A stretch of 64,000 bases of DNA from Streptomyces griseoflavus (GTDB taxonomy: Bacteria > Actinomycetota > Actinomycetes > Streptomycetales > Streptomycetaceae), in contig NZ_BMUC01000003.1 of assembly GCF_014649995.1 (NCBI RefSeq), positions 372,001 through 436,000 on the forward strand, given 5' to 3'. Numbering within the stretch: position 1 is the first letter of the stretch; the number at the start of each line of letters is the position of its first letter. The notes under the pieces were generated by a model. That model was not told the DNA's origin. It ran no database searches and worked only from the letters and a program-made list of their open reading frames with translations. Shown here in pieces: positions 25,625-34,514 of this stretch. The position numbers were made by a program, and so were the translations under genes.

Positions 25625-25630
25625 ACGCAC
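25615..25630. promoter_or_regulatory. ArsR-type operator candidate
   Basis: GTGCG (25615-25619) and CGCAC (25626-25630) form an inverted repeat around the repressor start codon, within ATGCGTGCGCTCATACGCAC. CATAAT at 25631 onwards could be the -10 of the divergent efflux gene. Position fits simultaneous repression of both genes. Confidence 0.5.
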
Positions 25631-25695
25631 ATAATGGCTCCGTGGACTGCGGCACGTCCACCTCGCGCTCCGCACGGCAGCGGAAGGGGACGCTC

Positions 25696-26775
25696 GTGAG
25701 CGACCGGCACCATCACGACCACCCGCACCACCGGACGTCACCGCACCCTCACGACCACCCGCACCACCGGAGCTCACGGCACCACCGGACGTCACCGCTC
25801 CACCGCCTCGCCCGGTTCCTCACCCCCCACTCCCACGCGAGCGCCGACCGGCTGGACTCCGCCCTGGAGTCGTCGGCCAGGGGCATGCGCGCGCTGTGGG
25901 TCTCCCTGGCGGTGCTCGGCGTGACGGCGCTGGCGCAGGCGGCCGTGGTGGTCCTCTCCGGTTCGGTGGCGCTGCTCGGCGACACGGTGCACAACGCCGC
26001 CGACGCGCTCACCGCCGTCCCGCTGGCCATGGCCTTCGCGCTGGGCCGGCGCCCCGCCAACCGCCGTTTCACCTACGGTTACGGGCGGGCCGAGGACCTG
26101 GCCGGCCTGGTCGTCGTGCTGACGATCGCCGCGTCCGCGGCCTTCGCGGGCTGGACGGCGCTGGGCAGGCTGCTGGACCCGCGCCCCGTCGAACACCTCC
26201 CGGTGGTCGCCGTCGCGGCGCTGGTCGGGTTCGCCGGCAACGAGTGGGTGGCCCGCTACCGCATCCGCGTCGGACGGGCCATCGGCTCGGCCGCGCTGGT
26301 CGCCGACGGGCTGCACGCCCGCACCGACGGGTTCACCTCGCTGGCGGTCCTGCTGAGCTCCGGCGGGGCGGCCCTGGGGTGGCGGTACGCGGACCCGGTG
26401 GTGGGACTGGCCATCACGGCGGCCATCGTCCTGGTGCTGCGCGACGCCGCGCGGGAGGTGCTGCGGCGGGTGATGGACGCCGTGGACCCGGAGCTGGTGG
26501 ACCTCGCCGAGCGGACGCTGGCCCGTGTTCCGGGTGTGCGCGGGGTGGGTGAGCTGCGGCTGCGCTGGATCGGTCACCGGCTGCGCGCCGAGGTGGCGGT
26601 GGTGGTGGACGGCGGGGCCACGGTGCGTCAGGCGCACCGCGTCGCGGTGGACGCCGAGCACGCGCTGCTGCACGCCGTTCCCCGGCTGACCGCGGCCCTG
26701 GTGCACGCCGACCCGGAACCGGTGCCGGGCGGGGCGGATCCGCATCTGCCGTTGGCTCACCACACGGCGGGCTGA
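25696..26775 (+). CDS. Cation diffusion facilitator (zinc/metal efflux) with His-rich N-terminus
   Basis: Proton-coupled metal exporter of the inner membrane, 359 residues. The first about 35 residues are His/Asp-rich repeats (HHHDHPHH and HPHDHPHH type), a likely metal-capture segment, encoded by internally repeated DNA (23-base repeat at 25713 and 25749). Six membrane segments follow (about 62-255). The transport-site motifs are VHNAADALTA in segment 2 and ADGLHARTDGFTS in segment 5 (HxxxD in both, the zinc-type site). The C-terminal cytoplasmic domain begins near residue 265. GTG 25696 with GGGGA upstream. Control by the divergent ArsR repressor is likely. Confidence 0.92.
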   Translation: MSDRHHHDHPHHRTSPHPHDHPHHRSSRHHRTSPLHRLARFLTPHSHASADRLDSALESSARGMRALWVSLAVLGVTALAQAAVVVLSGSVALLGDTVHNAADALTAVPLAMAFALGRRPANRRFTYGYGRAEDLAGLVVVLTIAASAAFAGWTALGRLLDPRPVEHLPVVAVAALVGFAGNEWVARYRIRVGRAIGSAALVADGLHARTDGFTSLAVLLSSGGAALGWRYADPVVGLAITAAIVLVLRDAAREVLRRVMDAVDPELVDLAERTLARVPGVRGVGELRLRWIGHRLRAEVAVVVDGGATVRQAHRVAVDAEHALLHAVPRLTAALVHADPEPVPGGADPHLPLAHHTAG

Positions 26776-26779
26776 CGCG

Positions 26780-27337
26780 TCAGGCCGCTCCCAGCCCTTC
26801 GAGTACGGCGGCTCCCGGCAGTTCGGCGAACGCCTTGCCCGGCACGAGCAGCTTGCCGCGCCGCCGGCCGCTGCCGACCAGGACGTAGGGCAGGTCCACG
26901 ACGGCCGCGTCGACCAGTACCGGCCAGTCGCCCGGCAGTCCGATCGGCGTGATGCCGCCGTATTCCATTCCGGTCTCCCCCGTCGCCGTGTCCATGGGGG
27001 CGAAGGATGCCTTGCGGGCGCCGAGGTGACGGCGTACGACGCCGTTGACGTCGAGCCGGGTGGTGGAGAGCACCACGCAGGCGGCGAGCGTGCTCTCGCC
27101 GCCGCGTCTGCCCGCGACCACCACGCAGTTCGCCGAACGCTCCAGCAGGTCCCGGCCGTAGTGTTCGACGAAGACGGCGGTGTCGGCCCAGCGCGGGTCG
27201 GTGTCGACGTAGAGGATCCGGTCGGAGGGGACGCTGCCGCTCCAGGTGCGGACGGCCGCGGCGACCGGGGCGGTGAGTTCGCCGAGGCACTCCGGGGCGG
27301 GGGTGGCGTGGTCGAAGTCTCCGATGGGTGCGCGCAT
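26780..27337 (-). CDS. YbaK/ProX-type aminoacyl-tRNA deacylase-like protein
   Basis: 185 residues of the YbaK/prolyl-tRNA-editing fold, which hydrolyses mischarged tRNAs. Visible are CVVVAGRRGG (strand of the deacylase fold), DVNGVVRRHLGARKASFAP with the lysine of the substrate site in RKAS, the hallmark MEYGGITPIGLP near residue 125, and VLVGSGRRRGKLLVPG. About 40 extra N-terminal residues are typical of actinobacterial members. Convergent with the CDF gene, stops four bases apart. Confidence 0.85.
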   Translation of the reverse strand: MRAPIGDFDHATPAPECLGELTAPVAAAVRTWSGSVPSDRILYVDTDPRWADTAVFVEHYGRDLLERSANCVVVAGRRGGESTLAACVVLSTTRLDVNGVVRRHLGARKASFAPMDTATGETGMEYGGITPIGLPGDWPVLVDAAVVDLPYVLVGSGRRRGKLLVPGKAFAELPGAAVLEGLGAA

Positions 27338-27380
27338 GGCCGCACCGTAACAGCCGTCCGGCGGTCCCCGGAGGCGTGTC

Positions 27381-27953
27381 TCAGCGCACGGGCGGCACCG
27401 ACACGAACATGATCATCTCCATCGGCCGGTCGCCTTCGTTGCCGTAGGTGTGCGGCGTGCCGGCCTCGAAGGAGGCGCTGGCCCCGGCCGGCACCCGGTG
27501 GGCGGTCCCGTCGACGGTGAGGGTCAGCTCCCCCGCGGTGACGTGGACGAGTTCGACGGTGCCGGCGGGATGCGGGTCGGAGTCGCTGCTCTCGCCCGGC
27601 ATGAGGCGCCAGTCCCACATCTCCAGGGGGCCCGGCGCCTCCGTACCGGCGAGCAGCCGGCTGAAGCTGCCGCCCTCGGTGTGCCACAGCCGCACGGCCC
27701 GGTCGGCGGGGACGATGCGGACCTTGGGGCCCTGCTCGTAGTCGAGCAGGGTGGTGACGCTGACCCCGAGCGCGTCGCCGATCTTGACGACGGTGCCGAT
27801 GCTCGGGTTGGTGCGGGCCTGCTCGATCTGGATGAGCATGCCGCGGCTGACACCCGCCCGCGCGGCGAGCACGTCGAGGGTGAAGCCGCGTTCGGTGCGC
27901 CAGCGCCTGACGTTGCGCCCCAGGGAACGGGTCAGCAGGTCGAGGTCCGACAC
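27381..27953 (-). CDS. XRE-family regulator with C-terminal cupin
   Basis: 190 residues: a helix-turn-helix domain (about 5-65, LGRNVRRWRTERGFTLDVLA then GVSRGMLIQIEQARTNPSIGTVVKIGDALGV) followed by a cupin domain (about 115-185, DSDPHPAGTVELVHVTAGELT and SFEAGTPHTYGNEG). This architecture (PuuR/SutR-like) senses a small ligand in the cupin and often controls amine or amino-acid metabolism. GTG 27953 gives the family start SDLDLLTR; a longer frame to 28043 exists but lacks support. No partner operon is obvious next to it. Confidence 0.87.
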   Translation of the reverse strand: MSDLDLLTRSLGRNVRRWRTERGFTLDVLAARAGVSRGMLIQIEQARTNPSIGTVVKIGDALGVSVTTLLDYEQGPKVRIVPADRAVRLWHTEGGSFSRLLAGTEAPGPLEMWDWRLMPGESSDSDPHPAGTVELVHVTAGELTLTVDGTAHRVPAGASASFEAGTPHTYGNEGDRPMEMIMFVSVPPVR

Positions 27954-28109
27954 GTTCCGTCCGTTCGGTTCGACGTGAGGTTCCACGTGGTGAATGACAG
28001 CGTTCGGACCTTTCACTGCGGACTGGTGCACCCGGTCGTCCACCGCACTGTACTGCGGGGCTCCCCGTACCGGCGGGGCCGGTGCGGCCGGCGGCCGGAA
28101 GGGGTGCGG

Positions 28110-28907
28110 TCAGCTCCCGGGTTCCAGCTCGGCGAGCCGTGCCGGGGCGTCCGCGTCCAGCTCGGCGAGCCGGGCCACGCTCTCCTCGTCCAGCAGCGAC
28201 AGCGCCCGCAGTTGCTCCGGCGTGACGTCCTGCGGGATCGGCACGGGCGCCGGGGTGCGCAGCGGCGGCTGCCAGCCGTCGGCGGGCGTCCAGCGCCGTA
28301 CGACCCGGGCCGGGGCACCCGCGACCACGGCGTGGTCGGGCACCGTGCCCCGGACCACCGCGCCCGCGGCGACCACCACGTTCCGTCCGACCCGCGCGCC
28401 CGGCAGGATCACCGCGCCGGTGCCGATCCAGCAGCCGGGGCCGATCTCCACCGGTTCCATCCGCGGCCACTGCTTGCCGATGGGCTCGTGCGGATCGTCG
28501 TAGGAGTGGTTGGTGGAGGTGATGTAGACGTACGGCCCGAAGTAGCAGTCGCTGCCGATCGTGACGGTCGTGTCGGCGATGACATGGCTGCCGCGGCCCA
28601 GGACGACCCCGTCGCCGATGCGCAGGATCGGCTCGGGCCCGAGGTCGAGGCCGGGCATCAGGCCGGCGGTGAGGGTGACCTGCTCCCCGACGATGCAGTG
28701 CGCGCCGATGCGGATCCACGGCTCCCCGAAGACCGTACCGAGCGGGAAGGCCAGCCTGGTCCCCGTGCCCATGGCGGCGAAGCGGAAGCGGCCGGGGTGT
28801 TCGGCCGTCACGGAGCCCGTGCGCTGCGCCCAGGCCCAGCCCGTGTGGACCGCGCGCTGAGCGAGGCGGCGCGGCCAGGACGAGAACGTGTTCTTGCGCT
28901 TGGGCAC
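28110..28907 (-). CDS. Left-handed beta-helix acyltransferase (LbetaH)
   Basis: 265-residue hexapeptide-repeat transferase. Isoleucine-patch rungs run from about residue 60 to 200 (IRIGAHCIVGEQVTL, LRIGDGVVLGRGSHVIADTT, EIGPGCWIGTGAVILPGARV). The acetyltransferase loop with a histidine is TSTNHSYDDPHEPIGKQWP near residue 135. The C-terminal tail with LDEESVARLAELDADAPARL is a short helical repeat. GTG 28907 (PKRKNTFSSW) is preferred over 28931 by the GGTGAG ribosome site and family start. Substrate unknown; homologues modify sugars or lipids. Divergent from the gamma-carbonic-anhydrase-like gene, another LbetaH protein. Confidence 0.85.
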   Translation of the reverse strand: MPKRKNTFSSWPRRLAQRAVHTGWAWAQRTGSVTAEHPGRFRFAAMGTGTRLAFPLGTVFGEPWIRIGAHCIVGEQVTLTAGLMPGLDLGPEPILRIGDGVVLGRGSHVIADTTVTIGSDCYFGPYVYITSTNHSYDDPHEPIGKQWPRMEPVEIGPGCWIGTGAVILPGARVGRNVVVAAGAVVRGTVPDHAVVAGAPARVVRRWTPADGWQPPLRTPAPVPIPQDVTPEQLRALSLLDEESVARLAELDADAPARLAELEPGS

Positions 28908-29021
28908 CCGCTCACCGTAGTCGGCGGGCACGGCGTGGACGGGCGGGTGCCCCTGTGATCTTCACCCCACCGGGCAGGCGTACGGTGCGTGGTGTCCGCG
29001 ACGTCTGCAAGGGAGAGGGCG

Positions 29022-29552
29022 ATGACGCACCGCGCACTGATCACCGGCATCGGCGGCAGGGAGCCGCGGGTGGACCCGGACGCGTTCGTGGCACCGACGG
29101 CGTCCGTGATCGGGGACGTGACCCTGGGCGCCGGAGCGAGCGTCTGGTACGGCGCCGTGCTGCGCGGCGACGTGGAGCGCATCTCCGTCGGCGCGAGCAG
29201 CAACGTGCAGGACAACTGCACGCTGCACGCCGATCCGGGGTTCCCGGTCGCCGTGGGTGAGCGGGTGTCGATCGGGCACAACGCCGTGGTGCACGGGGCG
29301 ACCGTGGGCGACGACTGTCTGATCGGGATGGGGGCCACGGTGCTGAACGGCGCGGTGATCGGCGCGGGGTCGCTGGTCGCCGCTCAGGCGCTGGTGCCGC
29401 AGGGCATGGAGGTGCCGCCGGGGTCACTGGTCGCGGGGGTGCCGGCGAAGGTCCGGCGGGAGCTGACGCCGGAGGAGCGGGAGGGGCTCACGCTCAACGG
29501 CACGATGTACGCGGAGCTCGCGAAGGCGCACCGGGACGTGCACGGGGCGTAG
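29022..29552 (+). CDS. Gamma carbonic anhydrase family protein
   Basis: 176-residue left-handed beta-helix protein. The metal-histidine pattern of the family is present: DNCTLHADPG, then SIGHNAVVHGATVGDD, giving the three zinc/iron histidines. VWYGAVLRGDVERISVG and NVQDN are family signatures. The C-terminal helix (LTPEEREGLTLNGTMYAELA) packs the trimer. GGGAGAGGG precedes ATG 29022. Activity as carbonic anhydrase is plausible but many members (PaaY, YrdA types) are uncharacterised. Confidence 0.9.
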   Translation: MTHRALITGIGGREPRVDPDAFVAPTASVIGDVTLGAGASVWYGAVLRGDVERISVGASSNVQDNCTLHADPGFPVAVGERVSIGHNAVVHGATVGDDCLIGMGATVLNGAVIGAGSLVAAQALVPQGMEVPPGSLVAGVPAKVRRELTPEEREGLTLNGTMYAELAKAHRDVHGA

Positions 29553-29597
29553 GGCCGCGGGGGGCGGAGATGGCCGCCTCGGTGGTCCCCGTCTTCC

Positions 29598-30239
29598 TCA
29601 CGCCTCCCCGGCGGCCGCCGGCTCCGCGGTGGTCGCCGCGCTCTTCGCCGCCTTGCGCTTCAGGACCAGCACCGAGGTGAGGCCGATCAGTACCGCCGCC
29701 ACCAGGCCCAGCCAGGAGAAGCGCTTCAGCCAGGACTCGGCGACGATGCCGACGTAGTAGATGACGGCCGTGGTGCCGCCCGCCCACAGGATGCCGCCGA
29801 GTACGTTGGCGGTGAGGAACTTCCAGTACGGCATCCGCAGCACGCCCGCGAGGGGGCCGGCGAAGATGCGCAGCAGGGCGACGAAGCGGCCGAAGAAGAC
29901 GGCCCACATGCCCCACTTCTGGAAGGACCGCTCGGCGGTGGCGATGTGCCCCTCACCGAAGTGCCGGGGGAACTTCGCGCCCAGCCGCGCCAGCAGGGGC
30001 CGTCCGCCCTTGCGGCCGATGGCGTAGCCGATCGAATCGCCGACGATCGCGCCGGCGACGGCGCAGGCCCCGAGGACCACCGGGTCGATGGCGCCGTGCT
30101 GGGAGGCGAGCAGCGCGGCCGAGACGAGGATGATCTCCCCCGGCAGCGGGATGCCCAGGCTCTCCAGCCCGATGACCAGTCCCACCAGTGCGTACACGGT
30201 GACCGCGGGCACGGTCTCGAGCCACTCCTGGACGTGCAA
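29598..30239 (-). CDS. DedA-family membrane protein
   Basis: 213-residue DedA/VTT membrane protein, recently linked to phospholipid or undecaprenyl-phosphate flipping. Visible are ALVGLVIGLESLGIPLPGEIIL (segment 1 with the re-entrant ESxGxPxPGE motif), VLGACAVAGAIVGDSIGYAIGR, FFGRFVALLRIFAGPLAGVLRM (the FGRxxPxxRxxxxxxAG motif) and ANVLGGILWAGGTTAVIYYVG. TTG 30239 is preferred because GGGAGG lies seven bases upstream and family sequence begins HVQEWLE; an in-frame ATG at 30278 lacks a ribosome site. C-terminal tail is Ala/Lys-rich. Confidence 0.88.
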   Translation of the reverse strand: MHVQEWLETVPAVTVYALVGLVIGLESLGIPLPGEIILVSAALLASQHGAIDPVVLGACAVAGAIVGDSIGYAIGRKGGRPLLARLGAKFPRHFGEGHIATAERSFQKWGMWAVFFGRFVALLRIFAGPLAGVLRMPYWKFLTANVLGGILWAGGTTAVIYYVGIVAESWLKRFSWLGLVAAVLIGLTSVLVLKRKAAKSAATTAEPAAAGEA

Positions 30240-30340
30240 CGCCGTTCCTCCCGGTCCACCGGTGCCGTGTTCGTTCATGGTGCGACCGGACACGGAGCAC
30301 CGGCGGGAATCCTACCTCTTCGGGAGCTTTCGTCCGGGGC

Positions 30341-32719
30341 TCAGGCGTTCCAGCTCCACTCCGCCACCTCGGGCAGGTCGGTGCCGTGCTCGCGGATCCA
30401 GGCGTGGTGCCTGCTGCGCGCGTCGGCCATCCGCTGCCGTACGGCGGCGGCGCGCACGGCGAGTCCCGGCACCCGGTCGATGACGTCCATGACCAGCCGG
30501 TAGCGGTCGAGGTCGTTGCGGACCACCATGTCGAACGGCGTGGTCGTGGTGCCGGACTCCTTGTACCCGCGTACGTGCAGGTGCGGGTGGCCGTTGCGGC
30601 GGTAGGCGAGGCGGTGGATCAGCCACGGGTAGCCGTGGTAGGCGAAGATCACCGGCTTGTCGGCGGTGAACAGGCCGTCGTACTCGAAGTCGGTCATGCC
30701 GTGCGGGTGCTCCCCGTGCGGCATCAGCCGGGCGATGTCGACGACGTTCACCACGCGGACGGCCAGCCCGGGAACGTGGCGGCGCAGCAGTTGCGCGGCG
30801 GCCAGTACCTCCTGGGTGGGCACGTCGCCGGCGCAGGCCAGGACGACGTCGGGTTCGCCGCCGTTCTCGGTGCCCGCCCACTCCCAGATCCCGGCGCCCC
30901 GCGCGCAGTGGGCCCGGGCCTCGTCCATCGACAGCCAGTCGTAGCACGGCTGCTTGCCGGCCACGATCACGTTGACGTAGTCGCGGCTGCGCAGGGCGTG
31001 GTCCGCGACGGACAGCAGGGTGTTGGCGTCCGGCGGCAGGTAGACCCGTACGACGTGGGGGCTCTTGTTGAGCACGTGGTCGACGAAGCCGGGGTCCTGG
31101 TGGGAGAAGCCGTTGTGGTCCTGGCGCCACACGTGGGAGGTGAGCAGGTAGTTGAGCGAGGGGACGGGGGCGCGCCAGGGCAGTTCCCGGGAGGTCTTCA
31201 GCCATTTGATGTGCTGGTTGACCATCGAGTCGACGATGTGGACGAACGCCTCGTAGCAGGAGAACAGTCCGTGCCGGCCGGTGAGGAGGTAGCCCTCCAG
31301 CCAGCCCTGGCAGAGGTGTTCGGAGAGGATCTCCATCACCCGGCCGTGCCGGTCGAGGTGCTCGTCGACGTCGAGGGTGGTGGCCTGCCATGCCTTGCCG
31401 CTGGCGTCGAAGACGGCCTGGAGCCGGTTGGAGGCGGTCTCGTCGGGGCCCACCAGTCGGAAGTTCCGCCGGCCGGAGGTGTCCCGCATGATCCGTTCCA
31501 GGAGGCCGCCCAGGATCCGGGTGGGCTCGTGGAGGGTGGTGCCGGGCTTGTCGACCGGGACGGCGAAGTCGTCGAGGGGCGGCATGGGCAGTTCGCGCAC
31601 CAGCAGCCCGCCGTTGGCGTGCGGCGTGGACCCGAGACGCCGTGTGCCCTCGGGGAGACAGGCGAGGACGTCGGCGACGGGCCGGCCCTCGTCGTCGAAG
31701 AGTTCCCCGGGCCGGTACGACTTCAGCCACGCCTCCAGCTGCCGCAGGTGCTCGGGGTTGTCGCGGACGCCGGGGAGCGGCACCTGGTGGGAGCGCCAGG
31801 TGCCCTCCACGGGCTGTCCGTCGACCTCGCGGGGGCCGGTCCAGCCCTTCGGGGTGCGCAGCACGATCACCGGCCACCGGGGGCGTTCGGTGGCGCCTTC
31901 CTCCCGGGCGGCGCGCTGGATGCCGGCGATGCGGTCCAGGGCGGTGTCCAGGGCGTGCGCCATCGCGCGGTGGACGTCGGCGGGGTCGCTGCCGCCGACG
32001 TGGAGGGGCTCGTGGCCGTACCCCCGCAGCAGCGCGTCGAGCTCGGGCTCGGGCAGGCGGGCCAGGACGGTCGGGTTGGCGATCTTGTAGCCGTTGAGGT
32101 GCAGGATCGGCAGCACGGCACCGTCGTGCACCGGGTCGAGGAACTTGTTGGAGTGCCAGGACGCGGCCAGCGGGCCGGTCTCCGCCTCGCCGTCCCCGAT
32201 CACGCAGGCGACCAGCAGGCCGGGGTTGTCGAGGGCGGCGCCGTAGGCGTGGGCGAGGGAGTAGCCGAGTTCGCCGCCCTCGTGGATCGAGCCGGGCACC
32301 TCGGGGGCGACGTGGCTGGGCACGCCGCCGGGGAAGGAGAACTGCCGGAACAGCCGTGCCATGCCGGCCGCGTCCCGGCCGACGTCCGGGTAGGTCTCGC
32401 TGTAGCTGCCCTCCAGCCAGGAGTTGGCGAGCACGGACGGGCCGCCGTGCCCCGGTCCCCAGACGCACAGCGCGTCCAGTCCGCGGGCCGCGACGACCCG
32501 GTTGAGGTGGGTGTGGACCAGGTTGAGTCCGGGCGAGGTGCCCCAGTGCCCGAGCAGCCTGGGCTTGATGTGCTCGGGCTTCAGGGGCTCGGTGAGCAGC
32601 GGGTTCGCCAGCAGGTAGATCTGGCCCGCCGCCAGGTAGTTGGCGGCCCGCCAGTGGGCGTCCAGGGTGCGCAGTTCCTCGTCGCTCAGTACGGTCCGGA
32701 CGTCCTGGTCCTCAGGCAT
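30341..32719 (-). CDS. xfp: Phosphoketolase (xylulose-5-P/fructose-6-P)
   Basis: Thiamine-diphosphate enzyme of 792 residues that splits xylulose-5-P or fructose-6-P to acetyl-P. Recognisable are [18 protein letters not shown] and [20 protein letters not shown] at the N-terminus (sugar-phosphate site), the ThDP motif [49 protein letters not shown], and [18 protein letters not shown]. It follows the universal stress protein gene on the same strand after 186 bases, in a group reminiscent of hypoxia or dormancy stress genes. A 1391-codon open frame on the other strand is an antisense artefact. Confidence 0.95.
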   Translation of the reverse strand: MPEDQDVRTVLSDEELRTLDAHWRAANYLAAGQIYLLANPLLTEPLKPEHIKPRLLGHWGTSPGLNLVHTHLNRVVAARGLDALCVWGPGHGGPSVLANSWLEGSYSETYPDVGRDAAGMARLFRQFSFPGGVPSHVAPEVPGSIHEGGELGYSLAHAYGAALDNPGLLVACVIGDGEAETGPLAASWHSNKFLDPVHDGAVLPILHLNGYKIANPTVLARLPEPELDALLRGYGHEPLHVGGSDPADVHRAMAHALDTALDRIAGIQRAAREEGATERPRWPVIVLRTPKGWTGPREVDGQPVEGTWRSHQVPLPGVRDNPEHLRQLEAWLKSYRPGELFDDEGRPVADVLACLPEGTRRLGSTPHANGGLLVRELPMPPLDDFAVPVDKPGTTLHEPTRILGGLLERIMRDTSGRRNFRLVGPDETASNRLQAVFDASGKAWQATTLDVDEHLDRHGRVMEILSEHLCQGWLEGYLLTGRHGLFSCYEAFVHIVDSMVNQHIKWLKTSRELPWRAPVPSLNYLLTSHVWRQDHNGFSHQDPGFVDHVLNKSPHVVRVYLPPDANTLLSVADHALRSRDYVNVIVAGKQPCYDWLSMDEARAHCARGAGIWEWAGTENGGEPDVVLACAGDVPTQEVLAAAQLLRRHVPGLAVRVVNVVDIARLMPHGEHPHGMTDFEYDGLFTADKPVIFAYHGYPWLIHRLAYRRNGHPHLHVRGYKESGTTTTPFDMVVRNDLDRYRLVMDVIDRVPGLAVRAAAVRQRMADARSRHHAWIREHGTDLPEVAEWSWNA

Positions 32720-32905
32720 GGAGACTCCGTGAGTGGTCGGCCCGGGCGGGGCCGGCGGGGGCGGGCATCAGGAGCGGAGTACCAGTTTCCCGGGCGTCGA
32801 TACCCCGGGTGCGGCGGAACGGCACCATGTGGCGCAATCGGTACGGGGCATCCGGCGCGTCCACCCCCCGACAGCGGAGGCTGTCGGAGGGCTCCGGCGT
32901 CTCCG

Positions 32906-33787
32906 TCAGCCGTGGGCGACCACGGCGACCGGTGCGGCGGAGTGGTGCATCACCGCGTGGGCGATGGACCCGATGTGCGCGCCGAGCGGACTGCGGCGGG
33001 TCCGGCGGCCGACGACCACCAGCGAGGATTCCGCGGACGCCTCGACGAGGCGGACGGACGGACTGCCGCCGAAGGACTCCTCGACGACGTTCACCTCCGG
33101 GAACTTCGCGCGCCAGGGGGCCAGCACCCGGGTCAGGTTCGCGGCCTGCTCCCGCTCGATGTCCTGGTACGCCTCCGGAGCGGCGGCGAGGCCGTAGACG
33201 TAGTACGGCGGCAGGGCCCAGCCGTGCACGACGCGCAGGGCGGTGTCGCGCCGCCGCGCCTCCTCGAAGGCGAACCCGATGACCGCGTCGCGCGGCCGGT
33301 CGGCGTCCACGCCGAGCAGCACCGGCCGGTAGGGCGTGCCCGCCGAGGGAATGCCCGCGGGGTCCGGTTCGTGCTCGTCGGCGGCCTGTTCACCGGCCCG
33401 GACCAGGACCACGGGCTGCTCGGCGCGGGCCACCACGACGAGTCCCACCGAGCCGACCAGGAACCCGCCGAGGGCGCCGAGCCCGCGGGAGCCGAGCACC
33501 AGCAGTTCGGCGTCCTCCGCGGCCTTGATCAGCACCTCGTAGGGCATGCCGTCGACCTGTTCGTGGGTCACCTCGACGCCGGGGTGGCGCAGCCGCAGCC
33601 CTTCGGCCGTCTCGCTCGGCATGCTCCGCCAGGCTTCGGCCTGGGGTGCCGCGGGCGACGGTGCCGGCCGGCGGACGTGCAGCAGCCGCAGCGGCAGACC
33701 GCGCAGCACCGCTTCACGGGCCGCCCACTCGGCGGCGGCACGGCTCTCGGGCGAGCCGTCGAGTCCGACGGTGACGGTGCGGGTCAT
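32906..33787 (-). CDS. Universal stress protein, two tandem UspA domains
   Basis: 293 residues, cytosolic. Domain 1 (about 1-135) begins VTVGLDGSPESRAAAEWA and ends with the ATP motif GSRGLGALGGFLVGSVG; domain 2 (about 150-290) begins PVLLGVDADRPRDAVIGFA and ends GRRTRRSPLGAHIGSIAHAVM, a looser ATP motif. Double-domain USPs in actinobacteria are commonly under DevR/DosR-type redox-hypoxia control. GGAGGTG lies about eight bases before ATG 33787. Divergent from the CNB-domain gene, with two DevR-like palindromes in the shared region. Confidence 0.92.
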   Translation of the reverse strand: MTRTVTVGLDGSPESRAAAEWAAREAVLRGLPLRLLHVRRPAPSPAAPQAEAWRSMPSETAEGLRLRHPGVEVTHEQVDGMPYEVLIKAAEDAELLVLGSRGLGALGGFLVGSVGLVVVARAEQPVVLVRAGEQAADEHEPDPAGIPSAGTPYRPVLLGVDADRPRDAVIGFAFEEARRRDTALRVVHGWALPPYYVYGLAAAPEAYQDIEREQAANLTRVLAPWRAKFPEVNVVEESFGGSPSVRLVEASAESSLVVVGRRTRRSPLGAHIGSIAHAVMHHSAAPVAVVAHG

Positions 33788-33852
33788 GGTGGGACACCTC
33801 CAGGAGTCGAAGTGATCACCACGAGCATCGCCCGGAGCGGCCCCGGCGACAA

Positions 33853-33866
33853 GGGCCACTGGTCCC
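33853..33866. promoter_or_regulatory. DevR/DosR-like box, copy 1
   Basis: GGGCCACTGGTCCC is a near palindrome resembling the mycobacterial DevR box core GGGACT-AGTCCC. It lies 66-79 bases upstream of the USP start. Confidence 0.4.
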
Positions 33867-33939
33867 GGCCGGGCGCCGAAGGGCCCGCGTGCCGAACGGG
33901 GAAGGCGCCCTCGCGGGAGGGCCGGTCGCCCCGCGCTTT

Positions 33940-33953
33940 GGGCCGTACGGCCC
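33940..33953. promoter_or_regulatory. Perfect 14-base palindrome, possible second DevR/OsdR-like site
   Basis: GGGCCGTACGGCCC is perfectly self-complementary, 76-89 bases upstream of the CNB-domain gene. Together with the box at 33853 it gives one site near each of the divergent stress genes. Confidence 0.45.
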
Positions 33954-34028
33954 ATGGCCGGGCGCGACGGCCGGGGCGACGCTGGAGGCACGAAGGCAGT
34001 CCCAAGCGCCCGGTCCGGGAGGCCCGCC

Positions 34029-34493
34029 ATGTACGCTCCCCCGTCCCCCAGCATGCCGCGCGCCCTGCCCGCCGAGCACCGGGCACGGCTTGTGCGGACC
34101 GCCCGCGAGGTGTCCTTCCCGCCGGGCGCCCGGTTGTTCGAGGAGGGCGGCCGGGCGGACCGGTTCTGGGTGATCCGCACCGGCACCGTGGAACTCGACA
34201 TGCATGTGCCCGGACGCCGGGCAGCCGTCATCGAACGCCTCGGGCACAACGAACTGGTCGGCTGGTCCTGGCTCTTCTCCCCGCACGTGTGGCAGCTCGG
34301 CGCCGAGGCGGCGACCCCGGTACGGGCCTACGAGTTCGACGCCCGGGCCGTGCTCGCGCTGTGCCAGGACGACCCCGAGATGGGCCGGGAGCTGGCCCGG
34401 TGGGTCGGCCACGTGGTGGCGCACCGGCTGCACGCCTCCCGGGTGCGCCTGCTGGACCTCTACGGCCCGTACGGCGCCGGCGCCGCCGTGTGA
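34029..34493 (+). CDS. Stand-alone cyclic-nucleotide-binding (CNB) domain protein
   Basis: 154 residues forming only a CNB fold: LFEEGGRADRFWVIRTGTVELDM (beta-roll), LGHNELVGWSWLFSPHVWQLGAEA in the phosphate-binding-cassette position, and YEFDARAVLALCQDDPEMG. The cassette lacks the canonical RxAxV arginine-serine pattern, so cAMP binding is doubtful. There is no helix-turn-helix after the fold; the protein ends soon after AHRLHASRVRLLDL, so it is not a Crp-type regulator and may be a redox or ligand sensor working through partners. GGGAGG precedes ATG 34029. Neighbours (USP, phosphoketolase) suggest a stress role. Confidence 0.8.
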   Translation: MYAPPSPSMPRALPAEHRARLVRTAREVSFPPGARLFEEGGRADRFWVIRTGTVELDMHVPGRRAAVIERLGHNELVGWSWLFSPHVWQLGAEAATPVRAYEFDARAVLALCQDDPEMGRELARWVGHVVAHRLHASRVRLLDLYGPYGAGAAV

Positions 34494-34514
34494 GGGTGGG
34501 TCGCGGGGTGGCGG

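Noticed and set aside
25792-28719. A 975-codon minus-strand frame
   Set aside because: Runs across several well-supported genes in different frames; composition is Arg/Pro/Gly-rich and typical of antisense shadow.
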